This document shows, one piece after another, positions 1 through 11,824 of a stretch of DNA of 64,000 bases. A program made the position numbers and the translations under genes. The stretch is from Lonicera japonica (Eukaryota; Streptophyta; Magnoliopsida; Dipsacales; Caprifoliaceae): contig CM038468.1 of the NCBI GenBank assembly GCA_021464415.1, forward strand, positions 31,360,969 to 31,424,968. The letters run 5' to 3'. The stretch's first letter is position 1, and each line of letters opens with the position of its first letter. The notes below the pieces were generated by a model. The model saw nothing but the letters and a program-made list of their open reading frames with translations. It searched no databases and was not told where the DNA came from.

Positions 1-422
1 TTCCCAGAAATTAGGGTTTTCACTTAGAAAGTAGTAGACTGTCAATAAAAGCATCCAAGTTTTTCAACATAGAATAAGCATATAAAAGACCACTAGAGAC
101 CGAAAGGGCGGAATGGGTGCTTAACACCTTCCCAAACCGTAATATAGTTTCCGAACCCTATAGAATCCTGGTTTCGCAGACAAACGTGTAAAGAAAGGCT
201 TGCCTATAGTCATTCCTCTTACACGACACTTTTTATCTGTTTTCTCGTAAAACGTACTAGCGACTCTGAATGAACCCCTTTGCATCTAGAAATAGAACAT
301 AGGGACAGGTAATGTGATATATCAAAAACACTCCAGCAAATGGAACGACGGAATCCGTTCTGACGTTTCAGACGCCCAAACGAACGGGGATGAGACCCGG
401 GGGTCGCATTTGCGGATTCTCA
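1..422 (+). repeat. 5' LTR of element A, last 422 bp only
   Basis: The segment matches 18536-18957, the end of the 3' LTR, at about 97% identity and ends in CA three bases before the primer binding site. The other ~1.1 kb (U3 with the promoter) is left of the window. Confidence 0.93.
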
Positions 423-425
423 CCG

Positions 426-443
426 TGGCGACTCTGCTGGGGA
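426..443 (+). promoter_or_regulatory. Primer binding site, element A (tRNA-Arg-like)
   Basis: TGGCGACTCTGCTGGGGA lies 3 nt after the LTR end. Its complement ends in CCA preceded by CAGAGTCG, fitting the 3' end of a plant tRNA-Arg, the primer reported for Ogre/Tat elements. The same site recurs in element D (53614) and with one change in B (40128). Confidence 0.85.
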
Positions 444-1180
444 CTATTAGAAAACTAGACTCCTATATGTGGACTTTTTGTTTATCTGTTGAATACTTGC
501 TTTTATCGCTTTCCCTACTGATGTTAATTGATTGAGAAAAAACCTTTTTCTAAAAATGAGAGTTTTTCAAAAATACGTAATAAAAATAATGATATTTGTA
601 AAATCAACCTTTCAAACTTTACACGCACTTTCACAAATCATGCATTGGTTGTACGAGTGTGAATTTACCCCAAACCCTCGGAAGTATTATGAGTGAGTAG
701 GGAGTTGGCTTGCTTGGGCCAACATAAACCGAAAGCATTTACTTCCACTCTCCTTGGCCAAGTACGCCCCCGAGGTATATCAAGTGACGAGAACACTCAC
801 GTACCCGGGAAGTATATCAAAAGGCCCTTGCACGTACCCGCCCCTGGGGTATATCGCAAGGTCTTGCCAAATAGGAGGGAGCTTAAAGCCTTAGCAGTTC
901 GTACACCTGCGCTGCATGTAAGATTGGGTCAGCTAAAACACTTGTCAAACAGCCGTAGGGGATGTACCACCTTACGGCTTACTTTACAAACACCTTTTTT
1001 AAAACCCGAGTCTTTCCTCGGCGATTTTTAGTGGTTCTTTTGGCAAAAATCGAGTCGCATCGTAGTCTTCCTTCATCTTCACCACGTGGTTTCGTCTACA
1101 GTCGTAAAAGCGACGACAGACTGGAAGGTTGGGCCGGTCGAGATCATACCGGAAGACTAGTAAGACCAAACACACCCGAA
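444..1180 (+). other. Untranslated leader of element A
   Basis: This is non-coding leader between PBS and gag start. Around 755-865 it holds three similar units in which a GTAC-containing, C-rich stretch is followed by a G-rich stretch and TATATC; each could fold as a short hairpin. The same block is kept in B (40575-40685) and D (53950-54060). In retroelements this position often holds the packaging/dimerisation signal, but that role is only inferred. Small open frames here are not conserved as protein. Confidence 0.6.
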
Positions 1181-3099
1181 ATGGCCGATGGACGCGAGAA
1201 TCAAGAGACAGATCAGAGCCTAGCCGAGGCGTCTGCAGTTCAGCCAACTTTAGCTGAGATGCACCGTTTGTTGATGACCGTCAGCATGAACCTAGCAAGC
1301 CTCACAAACGAGCAACAGAATACTCAAGTCCGAGTAGAAGAATTATCACCTGGACGGACCGCACCGCCAGGGTTTGAACGACTACCACCGAATTGAGATC
1401 AAGGGCAGTCATCGCAAGTACTTCCCCCAGTTCAAAGAACCAATCCACCACAAACGGGTCCTGTCATGGCCGGTCCCGTTCAGACCGATCCCAATAACCA
1501 GAACCAATGGGCCCCAAATTCAGGCCCCACTTACCAACAACAAGAGCCACCCATCATCTAGCCACAACCTCCGCAAGGCCTTGATCCCCAATACCAACCA
1601 TGGCCACAAGCCCCTGCAAGACCTATTCCACCACCGGCCCCAGTAGCCCCTCCTAATGAATACCCAGACATCAATCGACTTCGGGCAGTGTATGTAGAAT
1701 CGGTTATAGCCCGGGAACAGCCCGATGAGGTGTCAAGAGAGAGCGAAGAAATAAAGAAACTGAAATAGCAGATGAAGGTTCTGCAAAGAGGGATTTCTCT
1801 GATAAGAGGGGCAGACGAGATTACGGATATGAATGCCTTTTCCCTCTACCCAGAAACAAGATTACCCCAGGGATTCAAACTCCCTTCCATCACCAAATTT
1901 ACAGGGACCACACCCCCCAAAACCTATCTTCAATCCTACATCAGATCCATGCAAGTGTCCGGATGTGGAGAGCCGGAACTGGCTCAGGCCTTTCATATGA
2001 CTCTCACGGGGGCCGTCTTGAGATGGTTTTTCAATTTAGAAAGACACCACACAAAAACTTGGGGAGACATCGTCAAGGAATTCATGACCAAATACGGGTC
2101 CAACGAGGATTTAGAAATTACCCGTAAACACCTGGAAATGGCCAAGCAAGGCGAGAAAGAAAGCTTCAGCGACTTTGTCACCCGCTGGAGAGAGATGGCC
2201 TCCCAAATGTCCAAAAGGCCCGATGAAGAAGAGCAGTTGGAGATCATACAGAAGAATTTCACTCCATCTGTATTAAGTTGCATGGGAAAGCATGTATTCC
2301 CACACTTCAGAGCCCTGTTGAGTATGGGGTCGCAAGTAGAGGAAGAATTGGCCAAGAAGGCAGAGACTGATGCCAAGAAAGCCTCATACACCGGGAGAAA
2401 GACAGCCACCCCAGCCGTAAATCAACTAAGCTCGTACCCATATCAACAAAACCCATTTCAACAGTCACAACAAGCCCCTCCAATGAGTTAGCCTGCACAA
2501 GGAGACTCTTCAAGTGCCGAGGCCAAGAAAAGGAGAAACTTCTGCACCCTTCCCACTACCCTGGTCAAAAGCCTAGAACTACTCCGAAAGGCCGGACTGA
2601 TCACCCCACTCAACCCACGCCCCCCACCAAACCCTATTCCCAGCACCTGGATAATGAGTGAGAACTGTGCATACCATCAAGCAGCAGGCCATGACACGGA
2701 ACGCTGCTTGGCTCTTCACCATCATATCCAGGACCTCATTGAAGCCGGAACCATCCCTCACCCGGCGGGCCCAATGTTACCAACAATCCCCTTCCTAACC
2801 ACACTCCACTTGCGGGAATTTAACGCCTTGACCACTGACAAAGAGGCTTTGATCCCGTAGGACTCATTCAAGATGACCCAGCCTACAAGGCACCCGTTAT
2901 GTTGCCAGCAAAAGCTCAAGTGGCCCCAAGCCTCAATCCGATAATTGACCAATGGATGGCTAAAATGAACTTCCTACCCGGACAGGGTTTAGGAAAGGCG
3001 AATCAGGGGATCTCACAGCCACTTACAATCAAAACTAATCCTGGAAAATTTGGGATAGGATGGACCAAGGAAAAGAAGAAACAGCCGTGGAAACCCTGA
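1181..3099 (+). pseudogene. gag: gag, element A (nonsense and frameshift mutations)
   Basis: Gag is the structural protein that packages element RNA. The ATG at 1181 begins MADGREN, shared with D (54365); B has MVDGREN at 41265. A Pro/Gln-rich N-terminal region is followed by the Retrotrans_gag capsid core (about 1850-2400; the RWFFNL and YGSNEDLEI stretches). Next come a CX2HX4HX4C knuckle-like motif (CAYHQAAGHDTERC, about 2666-2707) and a G-patch-like stretch, FLPGQGLGKANQGI (about 2970-3010). Compared with D, stops arose at 1394 (CGA to TGA), 1560 and 2489 (TGG to TAG), plus one near 1766. A 1-nt deletion near 2840 shifts the frame. Gag and pol seem to have formed one ancestral reading frame, since the protease follows without a frame change. 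Confidence 0.88.
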
Positions 3100-3123
3100 G
3101 GCCCCCCTAAGAAAATAATTTGT

Positions 3124-4140
3124 ATGACAGAAACCTCCCCCGGGACTTTCAGTTGGTTGGCAGAGCCAGAGTCATCAGAAACCCCAGAAGGATCAGACCC
3201 AGCATCTCTTTGGGTACAACAAATTACCCGTTCAGGAAGGGTATACCAGCCACCACTAATAGACACCGAGAAAACACCACCTCCTAAGGAAATAGGAGAA
3301 GATCGAGTATTGGAACGGTTGAAGAAAACACAGGCACACATCACCATTTGGGGCCTCTTGGTTGCCTCCAAACCTCACAGGACCGTCTTCATCAAACTTC
3401 TAGACGAGGCCGTCATATCACCAGATTCCACACCAGAGCAACTGCCAAACATGGTCAGGTCACTTACGATCCAAAAAAGTCTATCATTTTCAGATGAAGA
3501 CTTATCCCCATTGGGAAGAAAACACAGCCTGGCCCTCTATATCACCATCTGAACCCAAGGAAAAATACTGCCACAGGTCCTCATCGACAACGGGTCAACC
3601 ATAAATGTCTGCCCCTTGAAGACCGCCAAGTGTCTGGGTATTTTGGACTCAGAACTTTCCCCATCAGCTGTGACAGTTAGAGCCTATGACAACACCAGAA
3701 GGGTCGTTCTGGGCTCTCTAAAGCTCAATCTCATAGTCGGTCCCGGAAACTTTCCAGCCGACTTTCAAATAATAGACATCCCCTCCAGTTTCAACCTCCT
3801 GTTAGGAAGAGCACGGCTACATGACATAGGAGCACTCCCCTCCTCCTTACACCAGAAGATCAAGATATCGTTCGAAGGGAGTATAATCACCATCCAAGGA
3901 GATCTTGAAAGGACCTTGGCGGATCTGGAGTTGCCTGTTTTGGGCATCGGGAGTCAAAGCATACAGTTGGAATGCTTTTCTTACGAGCCTCAAGTACAAG
4001 CTCCCACCACCCAGAGAATCGAGTATCTACCTCCTGACAATATTCCCAGTCTCAGCACCAAGGTCACAAATATGCTAAGAATGATGAAATATTTACCTGG
4101 AGCCAGTCTAGGAATGGGGCAGCCGGGGTTACTCTAAGCC
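3124..4140 (+). pseudogene. Aspartic protease region of pol, element A
   Basis: This retropepsin region would cut the Gag-Pol polyprotein. The catalytic motif is IDNGSTINVCP with the Asp codon at 3586-3588, followed about 65 residues later by the hydrophobic flap/strand FNLLLGRARLHDIGA typical of Ty3/gypsy proteases. A stop at 3550 (TGA where D has TGG) and another at 4138 break it. It lies in the same frame as RT downstream. Confidence 0.85.
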
Positions 4141-4173
4141 CTAGAACCAGTAACAAGGAACGAAAAAGAAGGG

Positions 4174-6070
4174 TTGGGGTACCAACACACCAAAGAAGAC
4201 GACCGAAAGAGAAGGATCCGATGGCCTCAATATCCGAGGTTTAGCTCTCTGAATGGGTTTTTCATCAAAGAAGGAGAGGACTTCCCCTTTTGCGGCATCC
4301 AAGAACCTTGGAGAAACAGCGACGGAGAGAACCTTCCAAGATGGGAAATCTTCTATGAAGATGACCTTTATATCAAGGAAAATATCATACATAGCTTCTC
4401 TACCAAGTTGACAATCGGGCCGAAGGAAGAAAATGAAGACGAGAAAGATGAAGAGGAAGAAATGATCGGAGATCTCTTCGACATCATGGCTCTGGGGGAT
4501 AACGAACTAAGAGACGACCCTGTACACTTGATACACGCTGATCCGGACTACCAAGGAAAAAGGGGAAAGAGTGAAATTGTAAGGGTGAGAGATAAGAGTG
4601 AGGATAAGGCTAGGGAAGAGTCACTCCTAGATGTACTTTTTAAACTTGTCCCTGTAAGCACTATTATCAATGAAGAAGACTCTGTTTTGCGCTATCCTAT
4701 TAATTTTAATTTTGTAATTGCTTATATGGAAATGGAAAGACTAAACAAGCACCTTGAACGGGAGGAACAACGTATACAAAGCGAGAAAAGAGACACACTT
4801 ATAGTTAATCTCGGGACGGAAGAAGACAGGAAAGAGGTCCGTGTTGGGGCAAGTCTAAATGAGACAAAAAGAGAAGAATTCACACAAACTCTGAATGAGT
4901 ACGTGGATATCTTCGCCTGGTCCTATGCGAATATGCTAGGTTTGAACAGCCAGATAGTCATGCACGAAATACACACCAAGCCGAAATTTAGGCCCGTCAA
5001 GCAGAAGTTGAGAAAACTTACGCCAGAATGGTCCCTGAAGGTGAAAGAAGAAGTGATGAAATAACTGAGTGTGGGTTTCTTACGGGTGATCGAGTACCCT
5101 TCATGGTTAGCCAACATTGTGCCCGTTCCAAAGGCAAATAGGAATGTCCGCATGTGCGTAGATTATCGAGATCTCAATAAAGCCTGCCCCAAAGATGATT
5201 TTCCATTACCCAACATTGATTTAATAGTGGATAATACCGCTAATCATGCCTTGAAATCATTCGTGGACGGGTTCGCCGGGTATAACCAGATCAAGATGCA
5301 CCGAGATCACAAAGAGAAAACTGCATTCATCACGCCATGGAGGACATACTGCTACACCGTTATGCCATTCGGGCTGAAGAACGCTGGGGCAACATATCAG
5401 AGGGCAGCAACAGCTATCTTCCATAACATGATTCACAAAGAAATAAAAGTATATGTGGACGACATGATAATCAAGTCGAAAGAAAGGGAAGGCCATGTAC
5501 CGGCCTTACGAGCCTTCTTTGACCGCCTCCGCCAGTACCAGATGAGACTCAATCCGTAGAAATGTGCGTTCGGGGTAACCAAGGGAAAACTCCTGGGCTA
5601 TGTCGTCAGTAAGAAGGGAATCGAGGTAGACCCTGTCAAAGTTCGAGCTATCCGAGACACGCCTGAACCTCATACCGAGAAAGAAGTCAGAGGATTTTTG
5701 GGTAATCTGCAGTACATCAGCAGGTTCATCTCTCAACTCACTCAAACTTGCGAACCCATCTTCAAACTCCTGCGAAAGTCATCACCAGGAGAATGGGACG
5801 ATCAGTGCCAGGAAGCTTTTGACAGAATAAAAGACTACCTCTCCGAACCCCTAGTGCTAGCCTCGCCACAAACCGGACTACCACTAATTCTATACCTGAC
5901 AGCATTGATTTAGCTGCAGGAGCCATGCTAGCCCAACATCTAACCGATACACGGAAAGAACATGCCATCTACTACATCAACAAGAAGCTGTCCCCGTTTG
6001 AGATAAACTACATTGGAGAAATCATGCACCGTTCTCGTCTGGGCAACACAAAAATTATGGCACTACATGC
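4174..6070 (+). pseudogene. Reverse transcriptase and first RNase H, element A
   Basis: The RT copies element RNA into DNA. After an acidic spacer (DEKDEEEE, about 4435-4465) comes the polymerase. It has PVPKANRNVRMCVDYRDLNKA (about 5119-5181), SFVDGFAGYNQI with the first catalytic Asp at 5266, the MPFGLKNAGATYQ stretch, and YVDDMI with the Asp pair at 5458-5463. The connection domain and the first RNase H (LYLTA, then AGAMLAQH and AIYYINKK) follow to about 6070. The frame breaks at a stop at 5062 (CAA to TAA by comparison with D), a stop at 5558, a shift near 5907 and another near 6025. The catalytic RT residues are all still present. Confidence 0.92.
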
Positions 6071-6078
6071 TGGTTTTT

Positions 6079-6720
6079 TCGGTCATCTTGGCATCACGAA
6101 TTGATCCGTTAAAATACCTCTTCGAGAAACCAGCTCTCTCGAACCGTATGGCAAAATGGTTATTCATGCTCTCCGAATTCGACATCACCTACATGACTCA
6201 GAAGGTAGTCAAAGGCAATATCATAGCTGATTACCTGGCCCACAATCCAATATTAGGGGACATGCTAGAAAAAGCCGAGTTCCCGGATGAAACTATCATG
6301 AATGTCGAGATCGATGAAGACTGAAAATTGTATTTTGACGAGGCCGTCAACCAAAACAAAAACGGGATAAGCATCCTTTTAGTCTCTCCAAACCAAACTC
6401 ACTCCCCAGTATTATATCGTCTAGATGTCTTCTGCACCAACAACATGGCCGAATATGAAGCCTGCATAATCGGGTTAGAGATCGCACTCCAAAGGGGTAT
6501 AAAGAGAATACAGGTATACAGAGATTCAGCACTAGTGGTCCACCAAGTTCTGAAGTAATGGAAGATCAGGGATGAGAAATTAGTTCTTTACCTTGCCCAA
6601 CTGGAGGACGTCGCATGAAGGTTTGAGCATGCAGAGTTTTACTATGTCCCCAGGTCACAGAACAGTTTTGCTGACGCATTGGCAACCCTGGCATCTATGA
6701 TCGATATCCCGGGGGGGATG
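6079..6720 (+). pseudogene. RNase H tail and second (Tat-type) RNase H domain, element A
   Basis: A segment with DPLKYLFEKPALSNRMAKW and SEFDITYMTQK is the tail of the first RNase H/tether. After a stop at 6322 a second RNase H-like domain follows: LYFDEAVNQNKNGISILL with Asp at 6337, NNMAEYEACIIGLEIAL, VYRDSALVV and FADALATLASM. A second RNase H after the first is a hallmark of the Tat lineage. Two glycines usual in the motifs (FDGA, GDSA) are Glu and Arg here. Stops occur at about 6556 and 6616. Confidence 0.82.
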
Positions 6721-7332
6721 GAAGAAATAACTCTTACAGTACAAAAGAGGTCCGGACCAGCACACTGCATGACCCTTGAGGTAGGGCATGAAGAGAATGG
6801 GGACTCAATCACTTGGTTTTACGACATTTGGAACCTATTAAAAAATCATCAGTATTCCGAGCAAGCAGACAAGAGAATCCGGATTACGCTCAGAAGATTA
6901 GCATCAAGATTTATACTTTGTGCCGGGAGACTATATAAGATAAACTACGACGAAACCCATCTCCAATGTCTCACTGAAGAAGAATCTGTCAAAGTGATGG
7001 ATCAAATACATGGGGGTGATTGTGGACCTCATATGAGCGGTCATACACTTGCCCGTAAAATCATCAGACAAGGCTATTACTGGTCTATCCTGCAGAACGA
7101 CTGCGTTAATCACGTACGCCGTTGCCACATCTGCTAAATCTATGCTAAATCTCAGAAACTTCCTTCGAAAGAGTTGTACAACATGACTGCTCCCTGGCCT
7201 TTCGCGACCTAGGGAATTGACATCATTGGGAAGATTTCACCCAAAGCCAGCAACGGCCATGAATTCATACTAGTGGCCATTGACTACTTCACCAAATGGG
7301 TAGAAGAGGAGTCTTTCCAAACCCTTGACGCC

Positions 7333-9150
7333 TGATAAACGCTTAATATTGTCATTCATACGCTCATTTTCGGAGTTGTTTGACGCGTTTATTTCTCTAA
7401 AACTACTCGGTTTGCCAACTTATTTCGCGATTAGTCTCGTAGCACTTTTGTATTTAACAATGCTTGGAAAGGCATATTTTTGTGTTTATTTTGGTGTCTT
7501 TAGATTTCAAGAAATATTGTATTTTATACAATATTGGAATTTTCCATGGACAAAAAGAATTCAAGATAGTGGAATTTTCCATGGACAAAAATAATTCAAG
7601 AAAGTCTCCATGTCCATGTGATTAAAGAGCATCTAAGAAAGAAAGTCTCCATGTCCATGTGATTAAAGAGCATCCAAGAAAGAAAGTCTCCATGTCCATG
7701 TGATTAAAGAGCATCCAAGAGAGAAAGTGGAATTGTCCATGTGATTAAAGAGTATCCAAGATAGTGGAATTCTCCACCAAAAATAAACAATAAAAATAAA
7801 ATTAAAAAAATAAAATTAAAATGCATTGTTTATTATTTTAGCATCCAACACAACTCTCCTATTTATAGTCTTCATTGTTGTGTTGGAGAGGAGACTTTTA
7901 TTTTCTCAATTTCTTAATTTATAGAGAGCTTGTAATAGTTTTTTCTAGAGAGAGAAATGGAGTTCACTTTGATAATTCTTGTCTCTACATTTATTATGGA
8001 GTAATTTCTTTGCTAAGGCTAAAAGATGAAATTTGCAATGCATTAATTATGTAAGTTCAATTCTCATTCCATTGTTAGTATTGTTAAATACTTTTTGAAT
8101 CCTTCATCTTCTCCATTTTTTCAACCATTCATAAGCTAGTAAGATAATTTTCATATGATGATTTGACTTTGTATGCCTTGTATACATAGATCTCAAGCAT
8201 TAATGAGGAGATGATACACTTGTGTATTTCTTACTAGCCTATGTCCATTCTTTCTTTGAATGAGATACTTTTCATTGCCAAGCATGATTAGTCTTTGATA
8301 TTCATGGAAACACCATAAATTTGAGATTTTAATCTTTAAATACTTTAATGATATGTTGAGTGCTTTCTACACTTTATGTGATTTTTAGACTCATCATTTT
8401 CTTAGTTAAAGTATTGCCAAAGAGGATCTTTTAAATTTATGTCATAAACAACTTCATTAATCATTTTAAGGATTCAATTTGTATTTATCAAATAAGTCTA
8501 TATAGGACGGTTTGACCTCCACCTAGACCTCCCAATCTTAGACAAATGAAATGTTATGATTTATCGAGCTAAACTCCTTGTAGTTGGCCATTTTCATAAT
8601 CAAGTCATTTGCCTAGGGGAAACTAACAATGAGTTCTTAAATGCCTAGTTTAAATTTATGCCTTTTATTTTTGTGTATTTTAAGTTTGAATCTTGGTTGA
8701 TATTATGTGGGAATGGGTTGCACTTGCTTCACACCCTTTGTCACAAGATAAAAATGAGAGATACACTTGTGTTGATATTTGCTTACACCCTTTCTTTATA
8801 TGGCATTTATATGGGAATGGGTTGCTTTTGCTCCACACCCTTTTGCTTAGAAATGGGTAAAATATTCAACACTTAGGAATTGCATTGAGAACTTTGAATG
8901 AGATTGATTTTACTTAACTTTGCAAAACAAATGAATTCTATAATGCCTTAGCCTTTTCTCATCTATTGTTAGATCATTTTAATTTTTATTGCAAGACTTT
9001 AAAATCAATCATAAAAATTAACCAATTAAATTCTCTTAACAAAGCCTTGGACTCGTAATCACCACATCGTCTTTCCGACTATCCTTGTGGTTCGACACTT
9101 GGACTTACCAAGTATTATAACTTGACAACCTGCACTTGGGTAACTAAGCA
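7333..9150 (+). mobile_element. 1.8-kb solo LTR inserted in integrase of element A
   Basis: The segment begins TGATAAACGC and ends near ...AACTAAGCA, consistent with TG...CA. A TATA-like TATTTATAG at about 7859-7867 fits an LTR U3-R-U5 layout. It holds no protein-coding frame of note. Left flank ACGCC (7328-7332) and right flank A/CGGCC (9150-9155) look like an imperfect target duplication; removing the insert rejoins the integrase reading frame. An inverted copy lies at 18958-20594 and a decayed one at about 32566-33195. The parent family is not identified. Confidence 0.75.
7597..7765 (+). repeat. ~45-bp tandem repeat inside the solo LTR
   Basis: Four imperfect copies built around AGAAAGTCTCCATGTCCATG and TGATTAAAGAGCATC. 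They lie upstream of the TATA-like box, in the presumed U3. The inverted copy at 18958-20594 has fewer units. Confidence 0.75.
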
Positions 9151-9881
9151 CGGCCAGAAAAGTTTCCCGATTCATCCGACGGAACATCATCTGCCGATAT
9201 GGGGTCCCACAAGAGATCATCTCAGACAACGGCACTCACTTCGAAGGAGAGGCTAATACAATCATGGAGGAGTATGGTATCACCCGACACAAATCTTCGC
9301 CATATAGACCACAAACCAATGGGACAGTCGAGGCCGCCAACAAGAATCTAAAAAATATCCAAAGCAAGATGACCGACACCTGTCGGGACTGACCAGAGAA
9401 ATTACAATATGCATTGTGGGGATACTGCACCACCGAGAGGGTCTCCACTGGGGCAACCCCGTATTCTCTTATATATGGGATGGAAGCAGTCCTCCCTGTT
9501 GAGTTAGAGGTCCCCTCTCTCAGAGCAATGCTAGAGAATCAAGTCAATGAAATGGAGTGGGTCCAGGCATGTTATAACGAGCTAGCCCTACTGGATGAGA
9601 AGAGATTGAAAGTTGCGTACCACCATCAAGGGTATCAGAAGAGAATCACTTGAGCATTTAACCAGAAAGTGAAGCCTTCGGGTATCAATGAGAACGACAT
9701 CGTATTGAAGGAAATTTGAGAGCCAGCCAGGGACCTAAGGGGAAAGTTTGGACAGAAGTGGACAGGGCTGTACATCGTCAAAAAAATCGATACGGGGGTT
9801 GCCGCCATACTCGCTGATTTAGACGAATAGTTACTGCACTCACCAGTCAACATAGACCGACTGAAGAAGTATTATCGATAG

Positions 9882-10102
9882 ACATAGCATGTATAAATAA
9901 GAACTACGTAAACCTGAGCCCCAACTCAAAATTTGTGTTTTTGAAAAGTCAAAAAGGGGATCGTAAGCAACCTGAGAAGTGACTTCAGGCCCGGTTTAAA
10001 CTTTGTAAAGAAATTTATTTCCCATAAAAACGATCCTTCGTATATTATTAAGATGGTTCAAAATACCGAAAGTTACGAAGGAGATACAACATACAGGAGA
10101 AA
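9882..10102 (+). other. Conserved spacer between INT and antisense gene 1, element A
   Basis: The non-coding gap between convergent pol and aORF1. At 9900-10010 a block contains AACTACGTAAACCTGAGCCC and later a CCTGAG-AAGTGA-CTTCAGG stretch able to form a small hairpin. The block is much better conserved in B (43140-43235) and D (59428-59512) than expected for spacer. It may hold 3' end signals for both strands; that is inference. Confidence 0.55.
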
Positions 10103-11359
10103 CTAATCCCTAGGGGTTGGCCACACTGGGTCCTCAGTGGCCAAATCAATGCGAGCCTCGTCCAGAATCTGATACGCAAAGACAATGCTATCGTCAATGG
10201 CCACATCATCCATGAATCGGAACCACTCCATTTGAAAGGGGTCATCAATCAGTTCTCCTTCCAGGGATTGCCAGCAAGAGCAGATAATGTCAGCCCGGAG
10301 GGGCCTGGTAATACCAAAGCAAGCATAGTTGAACTGACGAGTTAGTCGGGCATGCCACATCCTCTCTACCGACAAAGAAACATGCGGGGTCACAAATTTG
10401 AACTTAGAGGAAAAGTTATTCAGACCAAGGGGAATGTCCTGAGGAACGTTGAACTGACGAATGAGGCGTCCTGGGAGATAAAAGGAAGTAAACCAGAGCC
10501 CGCGGAGCCGGACATAGTTCTGACCCCCTGTACTAAGCACCATCGCCCTCAGCTTCCATCAAGGAATGTTCCACCGGATAGCTCAAAAGTTCTTTGAGAA
10601 CCAGACCGTCCAATCAGAGGAAGATATGGTCAAAGCAACGAAGAAAGAACGATGGAAAAAATGCATCGGATTATCGAGCCGAACCCCGTTGAAACCCACC
10701 GATCGAAAACGCTCCAACAGCCACATGTATAGCAAGCGCGGACTCCCCCTGAAGAAAGGTGAAGCCCCCCTTTGAATATCGTCAAGACCGTTTAGAGTCT
10801 CGGCAAGAACAATGGGCACTATGGATTCCCCATTTCTAGCATGGTAAATCAAACTCAGAATAGTCAGATCAACACGGGAAGAACCCGTCACCAGTAACAT
10901 ATCAGAAATAAGACAGATCAAGGCTGCCGCAGTATGCCCCACGCTATAAGAGGCTCTCTCTTCGTAACGATAAAAGAACCTCACCATTTTATGGAGGTCA
11001 AGGAGTCCGTCGGTAATAAAACCATCACAAGCCGCTTGGGGAATGGCTAACAGAGCAATCAGCATATCTCGGGAATCGATTTCTTCTATGGGAACTGCCA
11101 TCGGGAGACGAACGTCAGAAAGTAACAGCCAGGAAAACTACTCATAGGTCGGACAAGGCTCATCATGCCCAAAACAGAAGAGATGGTCCGCAGGGCTCCA
11201 TAAATACAAAGCGCTTAACAAAAAGAAAAAATCTACAGGACGATGGCACCAACCCGCTAAAGGACTGAATGAACCAAAATTCAGACCATTTTCAGAAGAT
11301 ACCAGAGCATCTCGGGCATTGACGTAAGAAAAATCAAATTTTGTGCGATAAGAAGACAT
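10103..11359 (-). pseudogene. aORF1 of element A: antisense plant-mobile-domain-like protein
   Basis: This minus-strand gene has 418 codons before its stop, starts with MSSYRT at 11359 and is unspliced. Element D carries the same gene at exactly the same length (59624-60880). The N-terminal part (CPTYEEF-like stretch near residue 72), the RGSPRLLYMWLLERF segment in the middle and the later RLIRQFNVPQDIP stretch resemble the plant mobile domain (PMD) of MAIN-like proteins and some transposons. Antisense extra ORFs are known in Tat elements; their role is unknown. Three in-frame stops break this copy: after TYE near 11137, and two near 10582 and 10558. A TATA box lies 39 bp upstream. PMD assignment is by pattern, so moderate. 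Confidence 0.72.
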
Positions 11360-11397
11360 TTTTGGAAGGTGTGGGGATGAAAAAAGGAAGATAAGTG

Positions 11398-11475
11398 TAT
11401 TTATAGCAAAAAAGAGGGTCATGTGCCTGTTTATCGCGCGACAAACCCATGCCCAATAGGGATTGTCGCGCGATA
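11398..11475 (-). promoter_or_regulatory. Antisense promoter of aORF1, element A
   Basis: Minus-strand TATAAATA at 11398-11405 lies 39 bp before the start codon. Upstream of it are two copies of the family palindrome: TATCGCGCGACA (11432-11443) and TGTCGCGCGATA (11464-11475), each one base off the perfect form. D keeps a perfect copy at 60954-60965. Confidence 0.7.
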
Positions 11476-11824
11476 ATCCCATTTAGGGTTACCCTATTTT
11501 GTTTTCCTTACACATAAGAGTCATTCTTGCCAAAAGAATCACTTCTGGATGAATTCTTGTTCTCACTTTGTTCATTTTCAGGAATCCTACTTGTCACTAC
11601 GCTAGAAGGTATGGCTCCTAAAACACTGACTCATATATATGTGTATATATATATATCTTCCACAAACAGAGAATAATAGTATATCATCAGACACGAATAA
11701 GGATTCTTTCATAAAACCAATAAAAGAACAATTTCCATAACTAAAACTCTGTCTATAGGTTTATAAAAATAAATAAAAACTACATATCTGTTCCAAACTA
11801 ACAAAAAAAGCAGAAAAGAAGAAG
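11476..11824. other. Spacer between the two antisense genes, element A
   Basis: Non-coding DNA between the aORF1 promoter and the end of aORF2, with a short TA-rich tract near 11630-11655. Nothing else is recognised; it is conserved in D (60970-61307). Confidence 0.5.

Larger units (their letters stand above)
6721..9881 (+). pseudogene. Integrase of element A, split by a solo LTR
   Basis: Integrase joins the DNA copy to the host genome. The HHCC zinc finger is visible at about 7009-7135 (HGGDCGPHMSGH ... CHIC). The DDE core has Asp in GIDIIG at 7219, Asp in SDNGTHF at 9225 and Glu in TVEAANKN at 9330, all retained. The coding sequence stops at 7332 and resumes at about 9156 in the same sense, separated by the inserted LTR. 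The C-terminal part runs to YYR-stop at 9881 with no chromodomain. Stops at 7135, 7210, 9391, 9651, 9718 and 9828 are mostly C-to-T type by comparison with element D. Confidence 0.9.

Noticed and set aside
999..1247. Minus-strand 82-codon frame opposite the leader and gag start
   Set aside because: Shadow of the gag region; not conserved in B or D.
8658..8876. 72-codon frame also present in the inverted copy (19196-19414)
   Set aside because: Both lie in the same solo LTR family; similarity reflects the shared LTR, with no domain.
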